A stretch of 64,000 nt of DNA from JAGTVG01 sp964543195 (GTDB lineage Bacteria > Bacteroidota > Bacteroidia > Cytophagales > Cyclobacteriaceae): assembly GCA_964543195.1 (NCBI GenBank), contig CAZIXF010000010.1:38597-102596 (forward strand), read 5' to 3'. Shown one piece after another: positions 44,890-53,633 of this stretch. How positions within the stretch are numbered: the first letter of the stretch is position 1; each line of letters starts with the position of its first letter. Both the position numbers and the translations under genes were made by a program. The notes beneath the pieces are model-generated. The model was given only the letters and a program-made list of their open reading frames with translations. It was not told where the DNA came from and did no database searches.

Positions 44890-45762
44890 ATGAGTGTACT
44901 AGTTAACAAAGATTCAAAAATAATTGTCCAGGGTTTTACCGGTTCCGAGGGCACCTTCCATGCCGGCCAGATGATCGAATATGGCACCCATGTAGTGGGC
45001 GGGGTAACACCGGGAAAGGGTGGACAGTCACATCTTGAAAAGCCGGTTTTCAATACCGTAATGGAAGCAGTAGAGAAAACGGGAGCAGATGTATCCGTTA
45101 TTTTTGTTCCCCCTGCTTTTGCTGCCGATGCCATCATGGAAGCCGCCGATGCGGGGATAAAAGTGGTGGTGGCCATTACCGAAGGCATCCCTACCAGGGA
45201 TATGATCAAGGTGAAGATATTTCTGGAAGATAAGGATACCGTGCTTGTAGGACCTAACTGTCCGGGTGTCATCACCCCGGAAGAAGCCAAGGTAGGCATT
45301 ATGCCAGGATTCATTCATAAAAAAGGAACTGTCGGGATCGTTTCCAGATCAGGCACATTGACCTATGAAGCGGTGGATCAGGTAACAAAATCGGGACTGG
45401 GCCAGTCGACCTGTATAGGTATCGGGGGCGATCCGATTATCGGGACCACTACCAAACAGGCGGTGAAGATGCTGATGGAAGATCCGGACACCGAAGCTAT
45501 CATTATGATCGGGGAGATCGGAGGGACCATGGAAGCGGAGGCTGCCGAATATATTAAGGAACACGGCAACAAGCCGGTGGTCGGTTTTATTGCCGGGCAG
45601 ACGGCACCCCCCGGCAGGCGTATGGGTCATGCAGGAGCCATTATCGGGGGTGCTTCGGATACTGCCGAAGCCAAAATGAAGATCCTGAAAGAATGTGGGA
45701 TTCATGTAGTGGATTCCCCTGCCAATATTGGTGAGACCATGGTGCAGGCGCTTAAGAAATAA
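44890..45762 (+). CDS. sucD: Succinate--CoA ligase, alpha subunit
   Basis: 290 residues. With the beta subunit it converts succinyl-CoA to succinate with formation of ATP or GTP in the TCA cycle. A CoA-binding Rossmann domain ('VQGFTGSEGTFHAGQMIEYGT', 'GGVTPGKGG') precedes the ligase domain; the phosphorylated residue is His247 in 'GRRMGHAGAI'. 'GPNCPGVI' and 'GEIGGTMEAEAAEYI' are also conserved. It is intact and single; the beta-subunit gene sucC is not adjacent or in the window, although the two are neighbours in many bacteria. It has its own promoter and terminator. Confidence 0.96.
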   Translation: MSVLVNKDSKIIVQGFTGSEGTFHAGQMIEYGTHVVGGVTPGKGGQSHLEKPVFNTVMEAVEKTGADVSVIFVPPAFAADAIMEAADAGIKVVVAITEGIPTRDMIKVKIFLEDKDTVLVGPNCPGVITPEEAKVGIMPGFIHKKGTVGIVSRSGTLTYEAVDQVTKSGLGQSTCIGIGGDPIIGTTTKQAVKMLMEDPDTEAIIMIGEIGGTMEAEAAEYIKEHGNKPVVGFIAGQTAPPGRRMGHAGAIIGGASDTAEAKMKILKECGIHVVDSPANIGETMVQALKK

Positions 45763-45790
45763 ATAGATTAAGCTATTTCATGTGTAGAGC

Positions 45791-45820
45791 GCTCCTGATA
45801 ATTCCCGGGAGCTTTTTTTT
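45791..45820 (+). terminator. Rho-independent terminator of sucD
   Basis: GCTCC and GGAGC pair (five bases, 12-base loop), followed directly by eight T. It ends where the convergent hydrolase gene ends. Confidence 0.75.
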
Positions 45821-46826
45821 AGTCCTGATCCACTGCCTGTAACCCCAGCACCTCCTCTGCGAACCGCCACGTAGCCTCCTGTACACCCTTCCAGTCCTTT
45901 GACTTGTACTCGCTGGCGATCACATGTTCCCCTGCTTCGGGGAAAGCCTGTTTCACCTTCCTGTCTGCCGGCGTACCCAGCTCATCGAACATCTCGAGCA
46001 TGGCGTCTACCCGTACGGTAGGATCCTGCTCCTCTTCACTTTTATAATAATAAGCCAGGAATACAGGTTGTGTCACCTTCCGGTAGGTTTCTTCATTCAT
46101 CGTCTTTTCTAACAGGGCCTGAAGATATGCCACGGCCTCGAGCCGGTAGGTGTTGGACCAGTAAAGGCTGTCCGCCTCGCTTTCAGGTTCGTTTATCACA
46201 TATTCGCCTCCTGTTATCAGTTGCCCAAGCTGTATGCCCCAGGGGGTGGTCAGCAGGAAAGTGGCCGGATTGTTGATCCGGATGTTGGGCGAATAGAGGA
46301 CCAGGGAATGGATCCAGGGGTTATGGGCTGCCAGGTAAAGCGACAAGGTGCCGCCCGTAGAAGTGCTCATCAGGATGACTTTTTCACCAAGTTGTTGCCC
46401 GATAGCCACGGCCTCGGCCGCAGAGCTCATCAGTTTCTGGGGGGTCATATCCAGCAGTGCATCGCCGGAATGGATGCCGTGTTCATGCAGGCGGGTAAGA
46501 TAAAGATTGCAGCCATATTTTCTGGCAAAGTTGATGTGGACCGGGCTTCCTTCACCCTGGCTGGCTGAAAAACCATGAAGATAAACCACGGCATATTCGG
46601 TTTTTTCTTTCAGACTGTCGTTATACCAGATGATCCGGGCCTGGTTGTCTTCCTTCAGATCCTTCACTTTCTCTTCCTTCCGGGAAACGTAATTTTCCAA
46701 CTCTTCACCGGTGAGATCGATTTCCGGCACTGAAGCATCCGGCTCATCGATATCCACCATGGGTCCCACCAGATAGCCGGCCGCGATCACAACCGGTATG
46801 ATAATTAATAGTCGCAGTTTTTTCAT
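45819..46826 (-). CDS. Membrane-anchored alpha/beta hydrolase
   Basis: 335 residues from the ATG at 46826, where the hydrophobic anchor begins (KKLRLLIIIPVVIAAGYLVG); an upstream start at 46859 would add 11 residues and is less likely. The alpha/beta-hydrolase domain shows the oxyanion region 'VVYLHGFSASQGEG', the nucleophile elbow 'MSTSTGGTLSLYLA' (Ser in a variant of GxSxG), and a late 'GEHVIASEY' with the catalytic His. It is probably an esterase or lipase-like enzyme facing the periplasm; the substrate cannot be told. It is convergent with sucD. Confidence 0.87.
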   Translation of the reverse strand: MKKLRLLIIIPVVIAAGYLVGPMVDIDEPDASVPEIDLTGEELENYVSRKEEKVKDLKEDNQARIIWYNDSLKEKTEYAVVYLHGFSASQGEGSPVHINFARKYGCNLYLTRLHEHGIHSGDALLDMTPQKLMSSAAEAVAIGQQLGEKVILMSTSTGGTLSLYLAAHNPWIHSLVLYSPNIRINNPATFLLTTPWGIQLGQLITGGEYVINEPESEADSLYWSNTYRLEAVAYLQALLEKTMNEETYRKVTQPVFLAYYYKSEEEQDPTVRVDAMLEMFDELGTPADRKVKQAFPEAGEHVIASEYKSKDWKGVQEATWRFAEEVLGLQAVDQD

Positions 46827-46929
46827 GTTCACAATAGCATCGGCAATAAATTTAGGCAAAAGATTTTAAATTTTCCTGCTGTGTTGCCTTATCCTGAGGA
46901 AAAACAGGCCGGCCGCAACCCGGAGAACG

Positions 46930-47766
46930 TCATACCCTGATCTCCATGCCTTCCCGGGCGAAAACGCAATTTTCGAATTTTTCCTGGCATTTTTTCTCCA
47001 TCACTTCCAGGAATTCATCATCGTGGTCGGGATCATGATGCGTGATGACCAGTTGCTTGCATTCTGCTTTCCGGGCTATTTCAATGGCCTGATCGTAACT
47101 GCTGTGTCCCCATCCACGGTGCGTTTTCAGCTCTTCTTCCGTATATTGTGCCTCATGGATCAGCAGGTCGGCACCCCGGGCCAGGTTGACAATGCGTGGG
47201 TCGATCTTGTCTTTATGCTCTATATCGGTACAGATCACGACCACGTTGCCCCGCCAGTAGGCCCGCATGCTGTAGGCCGTGCCCGGATGATCGTGTTTTC
47301 GCATGGTTACCACCGTTTCACCGAAAAGTTCGATCTCGTCATCAGGAATAAGAAAATTCATTTTAGCCCCCATCTCATCCAGTTTTACCGGAAAATATAC
47401 CTCCTGCATCTGAAAATCGAACAGGCTCCGGATATTCTTTACCGGCCGGTCCCGGCCCATGGTAATGATGTTCAGCATATTTTTCGGGTTATAGGCCGGT
47501 TTGAAAAAGGGAAAACCCTGGATATGATCCCAGTGAAAATGGGTGAATATAAGGTAGATTTCCTTTCCTTCCTCGTTCGATTGTTCGATCTCCTTGCCTA
47601 ATTTCCGGATCCCTGTGCCTGCATCCACGATAATGAGTTTTTCATCGATGTTGTTGGAAAGCGAGATGCAGGTGGTGTTACCGCCGAATTCATAGCACCC
47701 GGTTTCGCTGATGGGAACAGAACCGCGGGTACCGTAAAATTTTACTATAAATTCAGGTTTAACCAT
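46930..47766 (-). CDS. MBL-fold metallohydrolase
   Basis: 278 residues from the ATG at 47766, where the sequence becomes typical (FIVKFYGTRGSVPISETGC). A longer frame to 47919 adds 51 residues, Cys-rich at its start and unlike the family. The metal motif is THFHWDHIQGFPFF (HxHxDH), with later His and Asp ligands in 'CTDIEHKDK' and 'VITHHDPDHDDE'. The 'GTRGS' start and 'GGNTTCISL' are shared with phosphodiesterase-like and RNase Z-like members. The substrate is unknown. The interval upstream to 48210 contains inverted repeats but no gene. Confidence 0.88.
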   Translation of the reverse strand: MVKPEFIVKFYGTRGSVPISETGCYEFGGNTTCISLSNNIDEKLIIVDAGTGIRKLGKEIEQSNEEGKEIYLIFTHFHWDHIQGFPFFKPAYNPKNMLNIITMGRDRPVKNIRSLFDFQMQEVYFPVKLDEMGAKMNFLIPDDEIELFGETVVTMRKHDHPGTAYSMRAYWRGNVVVICTDIEHKDKIDPRIVNLARGADLLIHEAQYTEEELKTHRGWGHSSYDQAIEIARKAECKQLVITHHDPDHDDEFLEVMEKKCQEKFENCVFAREGMEIRV

Positions 47767-47942
47767 TGACCATGATCTTTCAGCGATAAAATTATAATTA
47801 TTTACGGAATTTAGGGGGGTTTGATGTTGAAATGTATCAATAATAAACTCATCGAAGGACTCGCAGCCGTATTCACCATGAGCCTGTTCGCATCTTTTCC
47901 CACAATCACAACCCCGCATGTTTCCTCATTAACCAATTAACC

Positions 47943-48074
47943 CGAAAAATTCATAAATTTTTCGCCCGAAGGGCCGATTAAGCGCAATTTATTGATAATC
48001 AAAGAATTATATAGGGTTTTGAAATTCTTATACTTAATCAAATAGCCCAGAAATAGGCTACTGAATTGCGCTTA
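47943..48074. repeat. Nested inverted repeats in the interval before the histidine kinase gene
   Basis: First, a perfect hairpin CGAAAAATT-CATA-AATTTTTCG (47943-47964). Next to it, a 96-base segment is bounded by TAAGCGCAATT (47979-47989) and its exact inverse AATTGCGCTTA (48064-48074); inside is another inverted repeat TAGCC...GGCTA. The rest of the 444-base interval 47767-48210 is AT-rich and shows no convincing gene. The bounded segment could be a small MITE-like element or a structured RNA. Confidence 0.5.
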
Positions 48075-48210
48075 TCAGGGGTTAATCCCTTTTTGTAACT
48101 ACCTGATAATAAATATTTTAAATAGTAAAAACGGTTTATTTTGAGAATGGTTTATGAATAATCGGGGTTAATGAGTAACTTGCCGCCTTCGAAATTGACC
48201 TGACCGACGG

Positions 48211-49371
48211 ATGAAGGAAATACCTTTTGAGACCAAGATCCATCTGCTGAAAAATGTACAGCTGTTTTCTGATCTCCACAGGCCCTCCCTTAAAAAGATC
48301 GCCGACCTGCTGGAAGAGATGGAATATCCCAAAGGGCATTATATTTTTAAAAAAGGGGATGAAGGGGATGCCGTCTATATCATCGCCGGGGGGAAGGTCA
48401 GCGTAAAGGACAGGGGCCATCTCTTGTCAAACCTCTCTAAAGGGGATGTGTTCGGCGAATATTCGCTGATCGATAATAAATCCCGTTCCGCGGATATCCT
48501 GGCCGATGAACCGGTAAAACTCCTGAGGCTGAGCAGAAACCAGTTTTCCACATTAATGACAGAAAACAGGGAGATCCTGCAGGGATTGCTCCGGGTGTTC
48601 GTAAAACGCCTGCGTCTGCAGGATGAGCTCGAGATCCAACTGGCCGACCGTAACAAGCAGATCAAACAACAAAATGAAAAACTGGAAGAGCTTAATGAAG
48701 AAAAAAACCATCTCATTGCCATCATAGCCCATGACCTGAGAAATCCCCTGTCGAGCACCCTGTCCCTGGCCGAACTCCTGAAATCGGAATGTGAGAATTT
48801 TACCGAAGACCAGGTGATCTGCATCGACGGCATCATCAAGGCGCTGAACCGGATGAACGGGATGGTGAAACGCATTCTGGATGTACGGTCGCTCGAAGAA
48901 AAACAGGATTCACTCAATCTTGAAAAGACCAACCTGGCCCGGATTCTTGAGCAGGCCTTCGCGGGCTTTAAGGACCGGTGCAGGGAAAAAAAGCTCAACC
49001 CCGTATTCAACCTGACCGACGTGCATGCCGTAGTGGATAAGAATTTTCTTCTGCAGGTAGTGGAAAACCTCATCTCCAATGCAGTGAAGTTTTCACCTGA
49101 AAATAAAAATGTATACCTTAACGTGTGGTCGCACGGAGGTAAAGCCTGTATCGGTGTTAAGGATGAAGGCCCCGGCATAGCAAAAGAAGAGCAGGATAAG
49201 CTTTTCCTGAAATACCAGCGGCTGAGTAATGAACCGACAAGGGGGGAAAGTTCCACCGGGATCGGCCTTTCCATTGTTAAAAAATATACGGAACTGATGA
49301 AGGGGGAGGTCTGGTGCGAAAGTGATCCCGGTAAAGGTTCCAAATTTGTGGTAGCCTTCGGCAAGGCATGA
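48211..49371 (+). CDS. Soluble histidine kinase with N-terminal cyclic-nucleotide-binding domain
   Basis: 386 residues with no membrane segment. Residues 1-130 form a cNMP-binding-type barrel ('YPKGHYIFKKGDEGDAVYIIAGGKVSV', 'LSKGDVFGEYSLIDNKSRSADI'); the stretch from FGEYSL to RSAD matches the phosphate-binding cassette, so cyclic nucleotide binding is plausible. A coiled coil (about 143-165) leads to a HisKA domain with His174 in IIAHDLRNPLSS and an HATPase domain ('NLISNAVKFSPENKN', 'DEGPGIA', 'STGIGLSIVKKYTELMKG'). No response regulator is adjacent. The GH106-like gene starts 22 bases downstream on the same strand. Confidence 0.92.
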   Translation: MKEIPFETKIHLLKNVQLFSDLHRPSLKKIADLLEEMEYPKGHYIFKKGDEGDAVYIIAGGKVSVKDRGHLLSNLSKGDVFGEYSLIDNKSRSADILADEPVKLLRLSRNQFSTLMTENREILQGLLRVFVKRLRLQDELEIQLADRNKQIKQQNEKLEELNEEKNHLIAIIAHDLRNPLSSTLSLAELLKSECENFTEDQVICIDGIIKALNRMNGMVKRILDVRSLEEKQDSLNLEKTNLARILEQAFAGFKDRCREKKLNPVFNLTDVHAVVDKNFLLQVVENLISNAVKFSPENKNVYLNVWSHGGKACIGVKDEGPGIAKEEQDKLFLKYQRLSNEPTRGESSTGIGLSIVKKYTELMKGEVWCESDPGKGSKFVVAFGKA

Positions 49372-49393
49372 TTTTTTAAAAAACATTTTTTTC

Positions 49394-52192
49394 ATGAGTA
49401 CACATAACTGGAAAATTTCACGGCGACATTTTATCAAGGCAGCCGGACTGAGCATCCCGGTAATCGGTTCCGGAGGGCTCCTTTCCGTGTCCTGTTCCGG
49501 CAGGAAAACTTTGGCCGGCGAGGAACTGTTCGAACAGTTCCAGATACCCCCGGCCGAATCGAGGCCATTCTTCAGGTGGTGGTGGAACGGTAATCACCTC
49601 AGCAGGGAGGAGATCAGCCGGGAACTCAGGATCATTAAGGACTCCGGGGCTGGAGGCGTCGAGATCAATCCCATAGCCATGCCCGGCATGGTGGAAGATC
49701 CCCATGGGGAAGGGCTGACATGGCTGAGTGATGAATGGTGTGAAATGCTGGTGCATGCCGTGGAAGAAGCCCGGCAACTTGGCCTGGTCACCGACCTGAT
49801 CGTGGGAACGGGCTGGCCCTTCGGCGCTGAATTCCTCGAACCGGAAGAAACCATCCAGGGCCTGACCATCGAAGAATACGACTATACGGGTCCCGGTATC
49901 GCGAGCCTTCATCTCGAGGTCCCGCAGGATGAAAACCACCGGATCGAGCAGATCGTGCTGATACCTTTCGCCATGAAAAACATCGACCAGCGCACCGACC
50001 TGACCGGTGAACTGAACGAGAACGGCGACCTCACCTTCACGGTGCCCGATGGGGAACATAAGCTGATCGTGCTGCGGTGGAAAAACAAGTTCAGGACGGT
50101 ATTCCATGGCGCCCCCGGAGGAGCCGGACCGGTGCTGGATCATTTCAACAGGGAAGCCGTAAAAAAATACCTCGATAGCATGTCGGGCAAGATCGCCCCC
50201 TTCCTGGAAGGCAACCTGGGCAATGGCATCCGGGCCATGTTCTGCGACAGCATCGAGCTCGAAGGGGCCAACTGGACCGGTGATTTTCCCGGGGAATTCG
50301 AAAAAAGAAGGGGCTATTCCGTTATCCCCTATCTGCCCCTGCTTATCGACGATACCTTTCAGCCGGAAAACGAATTTCAGGATACCCTCCGGAGAGTACG
50401 GTACGATCACAGCCTGACCCTGGCCGAACTGTTCATGGAACGTTTCATCCTGACTTTCCATGAATGGTGCAACGAAAACCGCACCCTGAGCCGTTACCAG
50501 GCCTATGGACATCCCTGGCTCTATACCGACATGATCGACGGTTACCGGGTGCCGGACATCCCCGAGGGCGACCAGTGGCTGTACAATGCAGGCTGGTCCT
50601 ACACTAAGATCGATGAGATCCGCTATGCCATTTGGAATAAATATGCCTCCAGCGGGGGGCACCTGGCGGGCCGGAAAATCATATCCAGTGAGGCCATGAC
50701 CAACACCAGCGGGGTATTCAGGGCGTCACTCGAATATATCCGGGAGGCTACCGACCTCAATATCGTGGCCGGGATCAATCACCTGGTATTGCATGGATTC
50801 AATTATTCGCCTCCTGAGGCCGGTTTTCCCGGATGGATCCGCTATGGCACTTATTTTAATGAAAACAACACCTGGTGGCCGTACTTTCCCCTGTGGTCGG
50901 ATTATGCCAGCCGCCTGAGTACTGTCTTTCAGTCTTCGGAACCGGTATGTACGGCGGCCATCATGGGACCCACTGCCGACATCTGGAGCGATCATGGGCT
51001 CGACAGAAATCCCTTTAATACCATTCCGTGGTACCTGCACTCTTTCTGGCAGGCCCTGAGCCATAACGGCATCTTCAGCGATTATGTGAACGAAAGGGCC
51101 ATCCTGGAAGCAGACAGCAGGGATGGCAGGATGACGTTCGGCCCGATGGCCTACGATACCCTGTTCATTTGTGATGTGGAGACGGTGGCACCGGAAGTAC
51201 TCGAAAAGATCTATGACCTGATGCAGGAAGGACTGAAGGTGGTGTTTATCGGGAAAACCCCGCGGTTTGCCCCCGGCATGCGGAATATGGAACTGAAGGA
51301 CCGGGACGTACGGCAGTTGTTCACTTCGATGAAGGAGGCCGGGGCGGAAATGGCGGAAGCGCCGGACAGTGAAAAGGTGGATCCCTACCAGGGCCTTACC
51401 ACCTGGACCCGGGATCTGGCCGGGGATCGTCAGATTGCCGGGAATATTTATATTGAGCCGGCCAGTCAGCATCTTTTCTTTATCCATCACCGGAGTGATA
51501 CAGCCGACATTTTTTTCTTTACGAATACCGACCGGGAAAGCGCGCATTCTTTTACCGTTGACTTTAAAATGAAAAACCGGTCGGTGTGGGAATGGGTACC
51601 GGAGACCGGTGAACGACACCTGAGAAGTGATGACTCGGCCAAACCGTATACCCTTGAGCTGGAAAGACTGGAGTCATCCCTGGTTGTGCTGGGCGATCAG
51701 CCGGCAGGGGAAGTACCTTTACCCAAAATGGCCTTAACGGGAGAGGAAAAGGAACTGCGGGGCCGGTGGCAGGTATCCCTGCTTCATTCGGTCACCGGTG
51801 AGGAGTCGGCGCTGGAACTCAGTGAACTGAAGGATGTCGCTTCGATGGAAGGGTATTCGGGTTTTTCCGGTATGATCCGGTATGAGCTGGCGTTTGACCT
51901 CGACGAAATTTCATGGCAGATGCTCGACCTGGGAGAAGTACATGATATAGCCGACGTCACCCTGAACGGAGAAAAGCTGAAGGTGTTGTGGTGGGGGAAA
52001 AAGGCGGTGCAATTGCCGGAAAGAAGCCTGAAGCAAGGTGGCAACCGGCTCGTGATCAACGTGACCAACCGGTTGTTCAATTACTGTGATTCACTGGACG
52101 ATAACCCGGTGGCTTCCCACTGGATCGAAAGCAACCGGCATAAGGAACCCCTTGCTGCCGGGTTGACCGGCCCGGTGAAACTGGTCCGGTGA
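49394..52192 (+). CDS. Glycoside hydrolase, GH106-like (alpha-L-rhamnosidase family), Tat-exported
   Basis: 932 residues. A twin-arginine signal with SRRHFIKAAG (residues about 9-18) and a Cys after the hydrophobic part (VSCSG), perhaps a Tat lipoprotein. The catalytic barrel starts 'RPFFRWWWNGNHLSREEISRELRIIKDSGAGGVEI', characteristic of GH106-type proteins. The C-terminus contains a galactose-binding-like beta-sandwich ('LDLGEVHDIADVTLNGEKL'). GH106 enzymes remove L-rhamnose from plant or algal polysaccharides such as rhamnogalacturonan; the substrate here is inferred. It follows the histidine kinase gene by 22 bases. The gene is visibly more G+C-rich than those before 48 kb. Confidence 0.85.
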   Translation: MSTHNWKISRRHFIKAAGLSIPVIGSGGLLSVSCSGRKTLAGEELFEQFQIPPAESRPFFRWWWNGNHLSREEISRELRIIKDSGAGGVEINPIAMPGMVEDPHGEGLTWLSDEWCEMLVHAVEEARQLGLVTDLIVGTGWPFGAEFLEPEETIQGLTIEEYDYTGPGIASLHLEVPQDENHRIEQIVLIPFAMKNIDQRTDLTGELNENGDLTFTVPDGEHKLIVLRWKNKFRTVFHGAPGGAGPVLDHFNREAVKKYLDSMSGKIAPFLEGNLGNGIRAMFCDSIELEGANWTGDFPGEFEKRRGYSVIPYLPLLIDDTFQPENEFQDTLRRVRYDHSLTLAELFMERFILTFHEWCNENRTLSRYQAYGHPWLYTDMIDGYRVPDIPEGDQWLYNAGWSYTKIDEIRYAIWNKYASSGGHLAGRKIISSEAMTNTSGVFRASLEYIREATDLNIVAGINHLVLHGFNYSPPEAGFPGWIRYGTYFNENNTWWPYFPLWSDYASRLSTVFQSSEPVCTAAIMGPTADIWSDHGLDRNPFNTIPWYLHSFWQALSHNGIFSDYVNERAILEADSRDGRMTFGPMAYDTLFICDVETVAPEVLEKIYDLMQEGLKVVFIGKTPRFAPGMRNMELKDRDVRQLFTSMKEAGAEMAEAPDSEKVDPYQGLTTWTRDLAGDRQIAGNIYIEPASQHLFFIHHRSDTADIFFFTNTDRESAHSFTVDFKMKNRSVWEWVPETGERHLRSDDSAKPYTLELERLESSLVVLGDQPAGEVPLPKMALTGEEKELRGRWQVSLLHSVTGEESALELSELKDVASMEGYSGFSGMIRYELAFDLDEISWQMLDLGEVHDIADVTLNGEKLKVLWWGKKAVQLPERSLKQGGNRLVINVTNRLFNYCDSLDDNPVASHWIESNRHKEPLAAGLTGPVKLVR

Positions 52193-52518
52193 TGGTACCG
52201 GCCGGCAGGATCATTTCGGCTGGTCGAAAGTGTTGTGGGATATGAAGGCCACTGCCTGGCTGACCAACCCGGGATAGACGCCCCCGAACCTGGTGCACAG
52301 CCCCATTGTAACCGACCAGTACTCCTATAGCTTTGACGATTCGGGACACTTTTCCCGGATAGTGAAATACAATCACCGCGACGGCATCTTCCGGCACTTT
52401 TTCACCGGGCCCGATAAACATGCAGGTAATCACGCAGGTAAGCAGAAGCCATGCGTTCTGGTTTATAGATCGAAACGGCGAAGTGAAGCGAAGCTGTTTC
52501 GATCTCACTTTTACCCGT
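52193..52518. other. Interval with a decayed minus-strand reading frame and a hairpin
   Basis: No intact gene is seen between GH106 and the XRE gene. On the minus strand a frame ending at the TGA in 52211-52213 reads GLCTRFGGVYPGLVSQAVAF before it and looks protein-like, but is broken by TAG at 52325-52327 and TGA at 52372-52374. It could be the remains of a gene, or chance. A stem of ten perfect pairs (AGATCGAAAC / GTTTCGATCT, 52467-52476 and 52496-52505), extendable by three more, lies just after the XRE gene's stop and may act as its transcript end, though no T-run follows. Confidence 0.35.
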
Positions 52519-53061
52519 TTACCCGCCCGAACGCTCTTCCAGGTACTCCACCATCTCGCGGTTGGCATCGATCATCGATTCCATCACCTCAAGCAGTTTT
52601 TCGTAATCATCGGAGATCTTTTTCACATCGTCGCTGAGGCGGTGCCCGTTCTTCATCTTGAAATGATGGAAGCTCTTGAACCCCTCGAGTATCTTCTGCA
52701 TTTCCTCGGAATGGCTGACAAAATGCTGCAACCTTTCGTCCTTGGCAATGAGCTGCTGTATGATCTTTCGCTTCTTGTCCAGGTATTCCCTTTCGGTGGA
52801 ATCTTCCTCATTCCGGTTCTTCAGGTCGGTGATCTCCTCGTCCAGTTCTTCCATGGCAGCCAGATCCTTTTCAACCAGATCCTTCACCTCCACTTTAAAA
52901 ATTTCCATCATCTTGAGCAGATTCCCGATCCTGGGCTCGGCAGTACCTTTTTCATATGAAGCAATATTCCCCCGGTTTAAACCCATCATCTCAGCCAGCT
53001 TTTCCTGGCTCCAGCCCAGTTTTTTCCGGAGATATCTGATATTATCTGCCAGGTATTTCAT
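52519..53061 (-). CDS. XRE-family helix-turn-helix regulator with C-terminal coiled coil
   Basis: 180 residues. The N-terminal 65 residues are a classic XRE/HTH_3 domain (NIRYLRKKLGWSQEKLAEMMGLNRGNIASYEKGTAEPRIGNLLKM starts at residue 7). The rest is charged and helical with heptad patterns (residues about 70-175), probably for oligomerisation. No protease or ligand domain is seen. A 13-base palindrome (53083-53095) lies 22 bases upstream of its start and could be an autoregulatory operator. The targets are unknown; it is divergent from the YtxH gene. Confidence 0.9.
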   Translation of the reverse strand: MKYLADNIRYLRKKLGWSQEKLAEMMGLNRGNIASYEKGTAEPRIGNLLKMMEIFKVEVKDLVEKDLAAMEELDEEITDLKNRNEEDSTEREYLDKKRKIIQQLIAKDERLQHFVSHSEEMQKILEGFKSFHHFKMKNGHRLSDDVKKISDDYEKLLEVMESMIDANREMVEYLEERSGG

Positions 53062-53082
53062 GAATTGACCTCCAATCCGCCA

Positions 53083-53095
53083 ATTTTGTCAAAAT
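53083..53095. promoter_or_regulatory. Palindrome upstream of the XRE gene, candidate operator
   Basis: ATTTTG-T-CAAAAT, six-base perfect arms, 22 bases before the XRE start codon and overlapping a near-consensus TATATTTTG promoter-like element on the minus strand. XRE regulators often repress their own gene through such sites. Confidence 0.4.
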
Positions 53096-53270
53096 ATATT
53101 ACATAAATATAAAATTCCAACACCAATTGCAACTATTTTTTACATTTAAACGTGAAATATTACACCGGGTTGCTGATAATAAACCCGGTCTGATTGACAT
53201 TGTGAAAAATTTTTACTATATATGTAAATAAATTTATCATTTTTATTAATTATTAAAACAGATTAAGACT

Positions 53271-53537
53271 ATGAACACTTCATTTAAAGTACTTACAGGA
53301 TTTTTGATTGGAGCAGTAACCGGCGCAGCCGTAGGCATTTTAACGGCACCCGACACCGGTGAAAGGACCAGGAAAAAACTGAGAAAGGACGCGCAGCGTT
53401 TTGCAGATGACTTCAGCGACCTGGCATTGAAAAAAATTGAAGAAGCCAAGACCGATCTGAACCATTCCATCGATGATATGGTGAAAAAAGGAAAAGGCCA
53501 GATCGATAAGATGGGTAAATCCGTATCTTCCAATTAA
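53271..53537 (+). CDS. YtxH-domain small membrane protein
   Basis: 88 residues. One Gly/Ala-rich hydrophobic segment (about residues 8-28: LTGFLIGAVTGAAVGILTAP) followed by 'DTGERTRKKLRKDAQRF' and an amphipathic charged helix. 'GxLxGAxxGxLxAPxxGxxTR' is the YtxH signature; such proteins are linked with stress in Bacillus and Bacteroidota, with no known activity. It precedes Dps and follows an XRE regulator, so this may be a small stress locus. No terminator is visible; the interspersed repeat begins about 95 bases downstream. Confidence 0.88.
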   Translation: MNTSFKVLTGFLIGAVTGAAVGILTAPDTGERTRKKLRKDAQRFADDFSDLALKKIEEAKTDLNHSIDDMVKKGKGQIDKMGKSVSSN

Positions 53538-53633
53538 TTTATTTTGAACAGTCGAAGTAAACAAGGTGTTGATAGGTAGATCCACAGTGCAGCAGAATGA
53601 TGTCAACATCGTGTTGAAAGGGTGTTGAAAGGG

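Noticed and set aside
47767..47919. 51-residue N-terminal extension of the MBL-fold protein with several Cys
   Set aside because: The family sequence begins at the internal ATG (47766); the extension has no pattern I recognise, though its Cys content was considered as a possible metal site.
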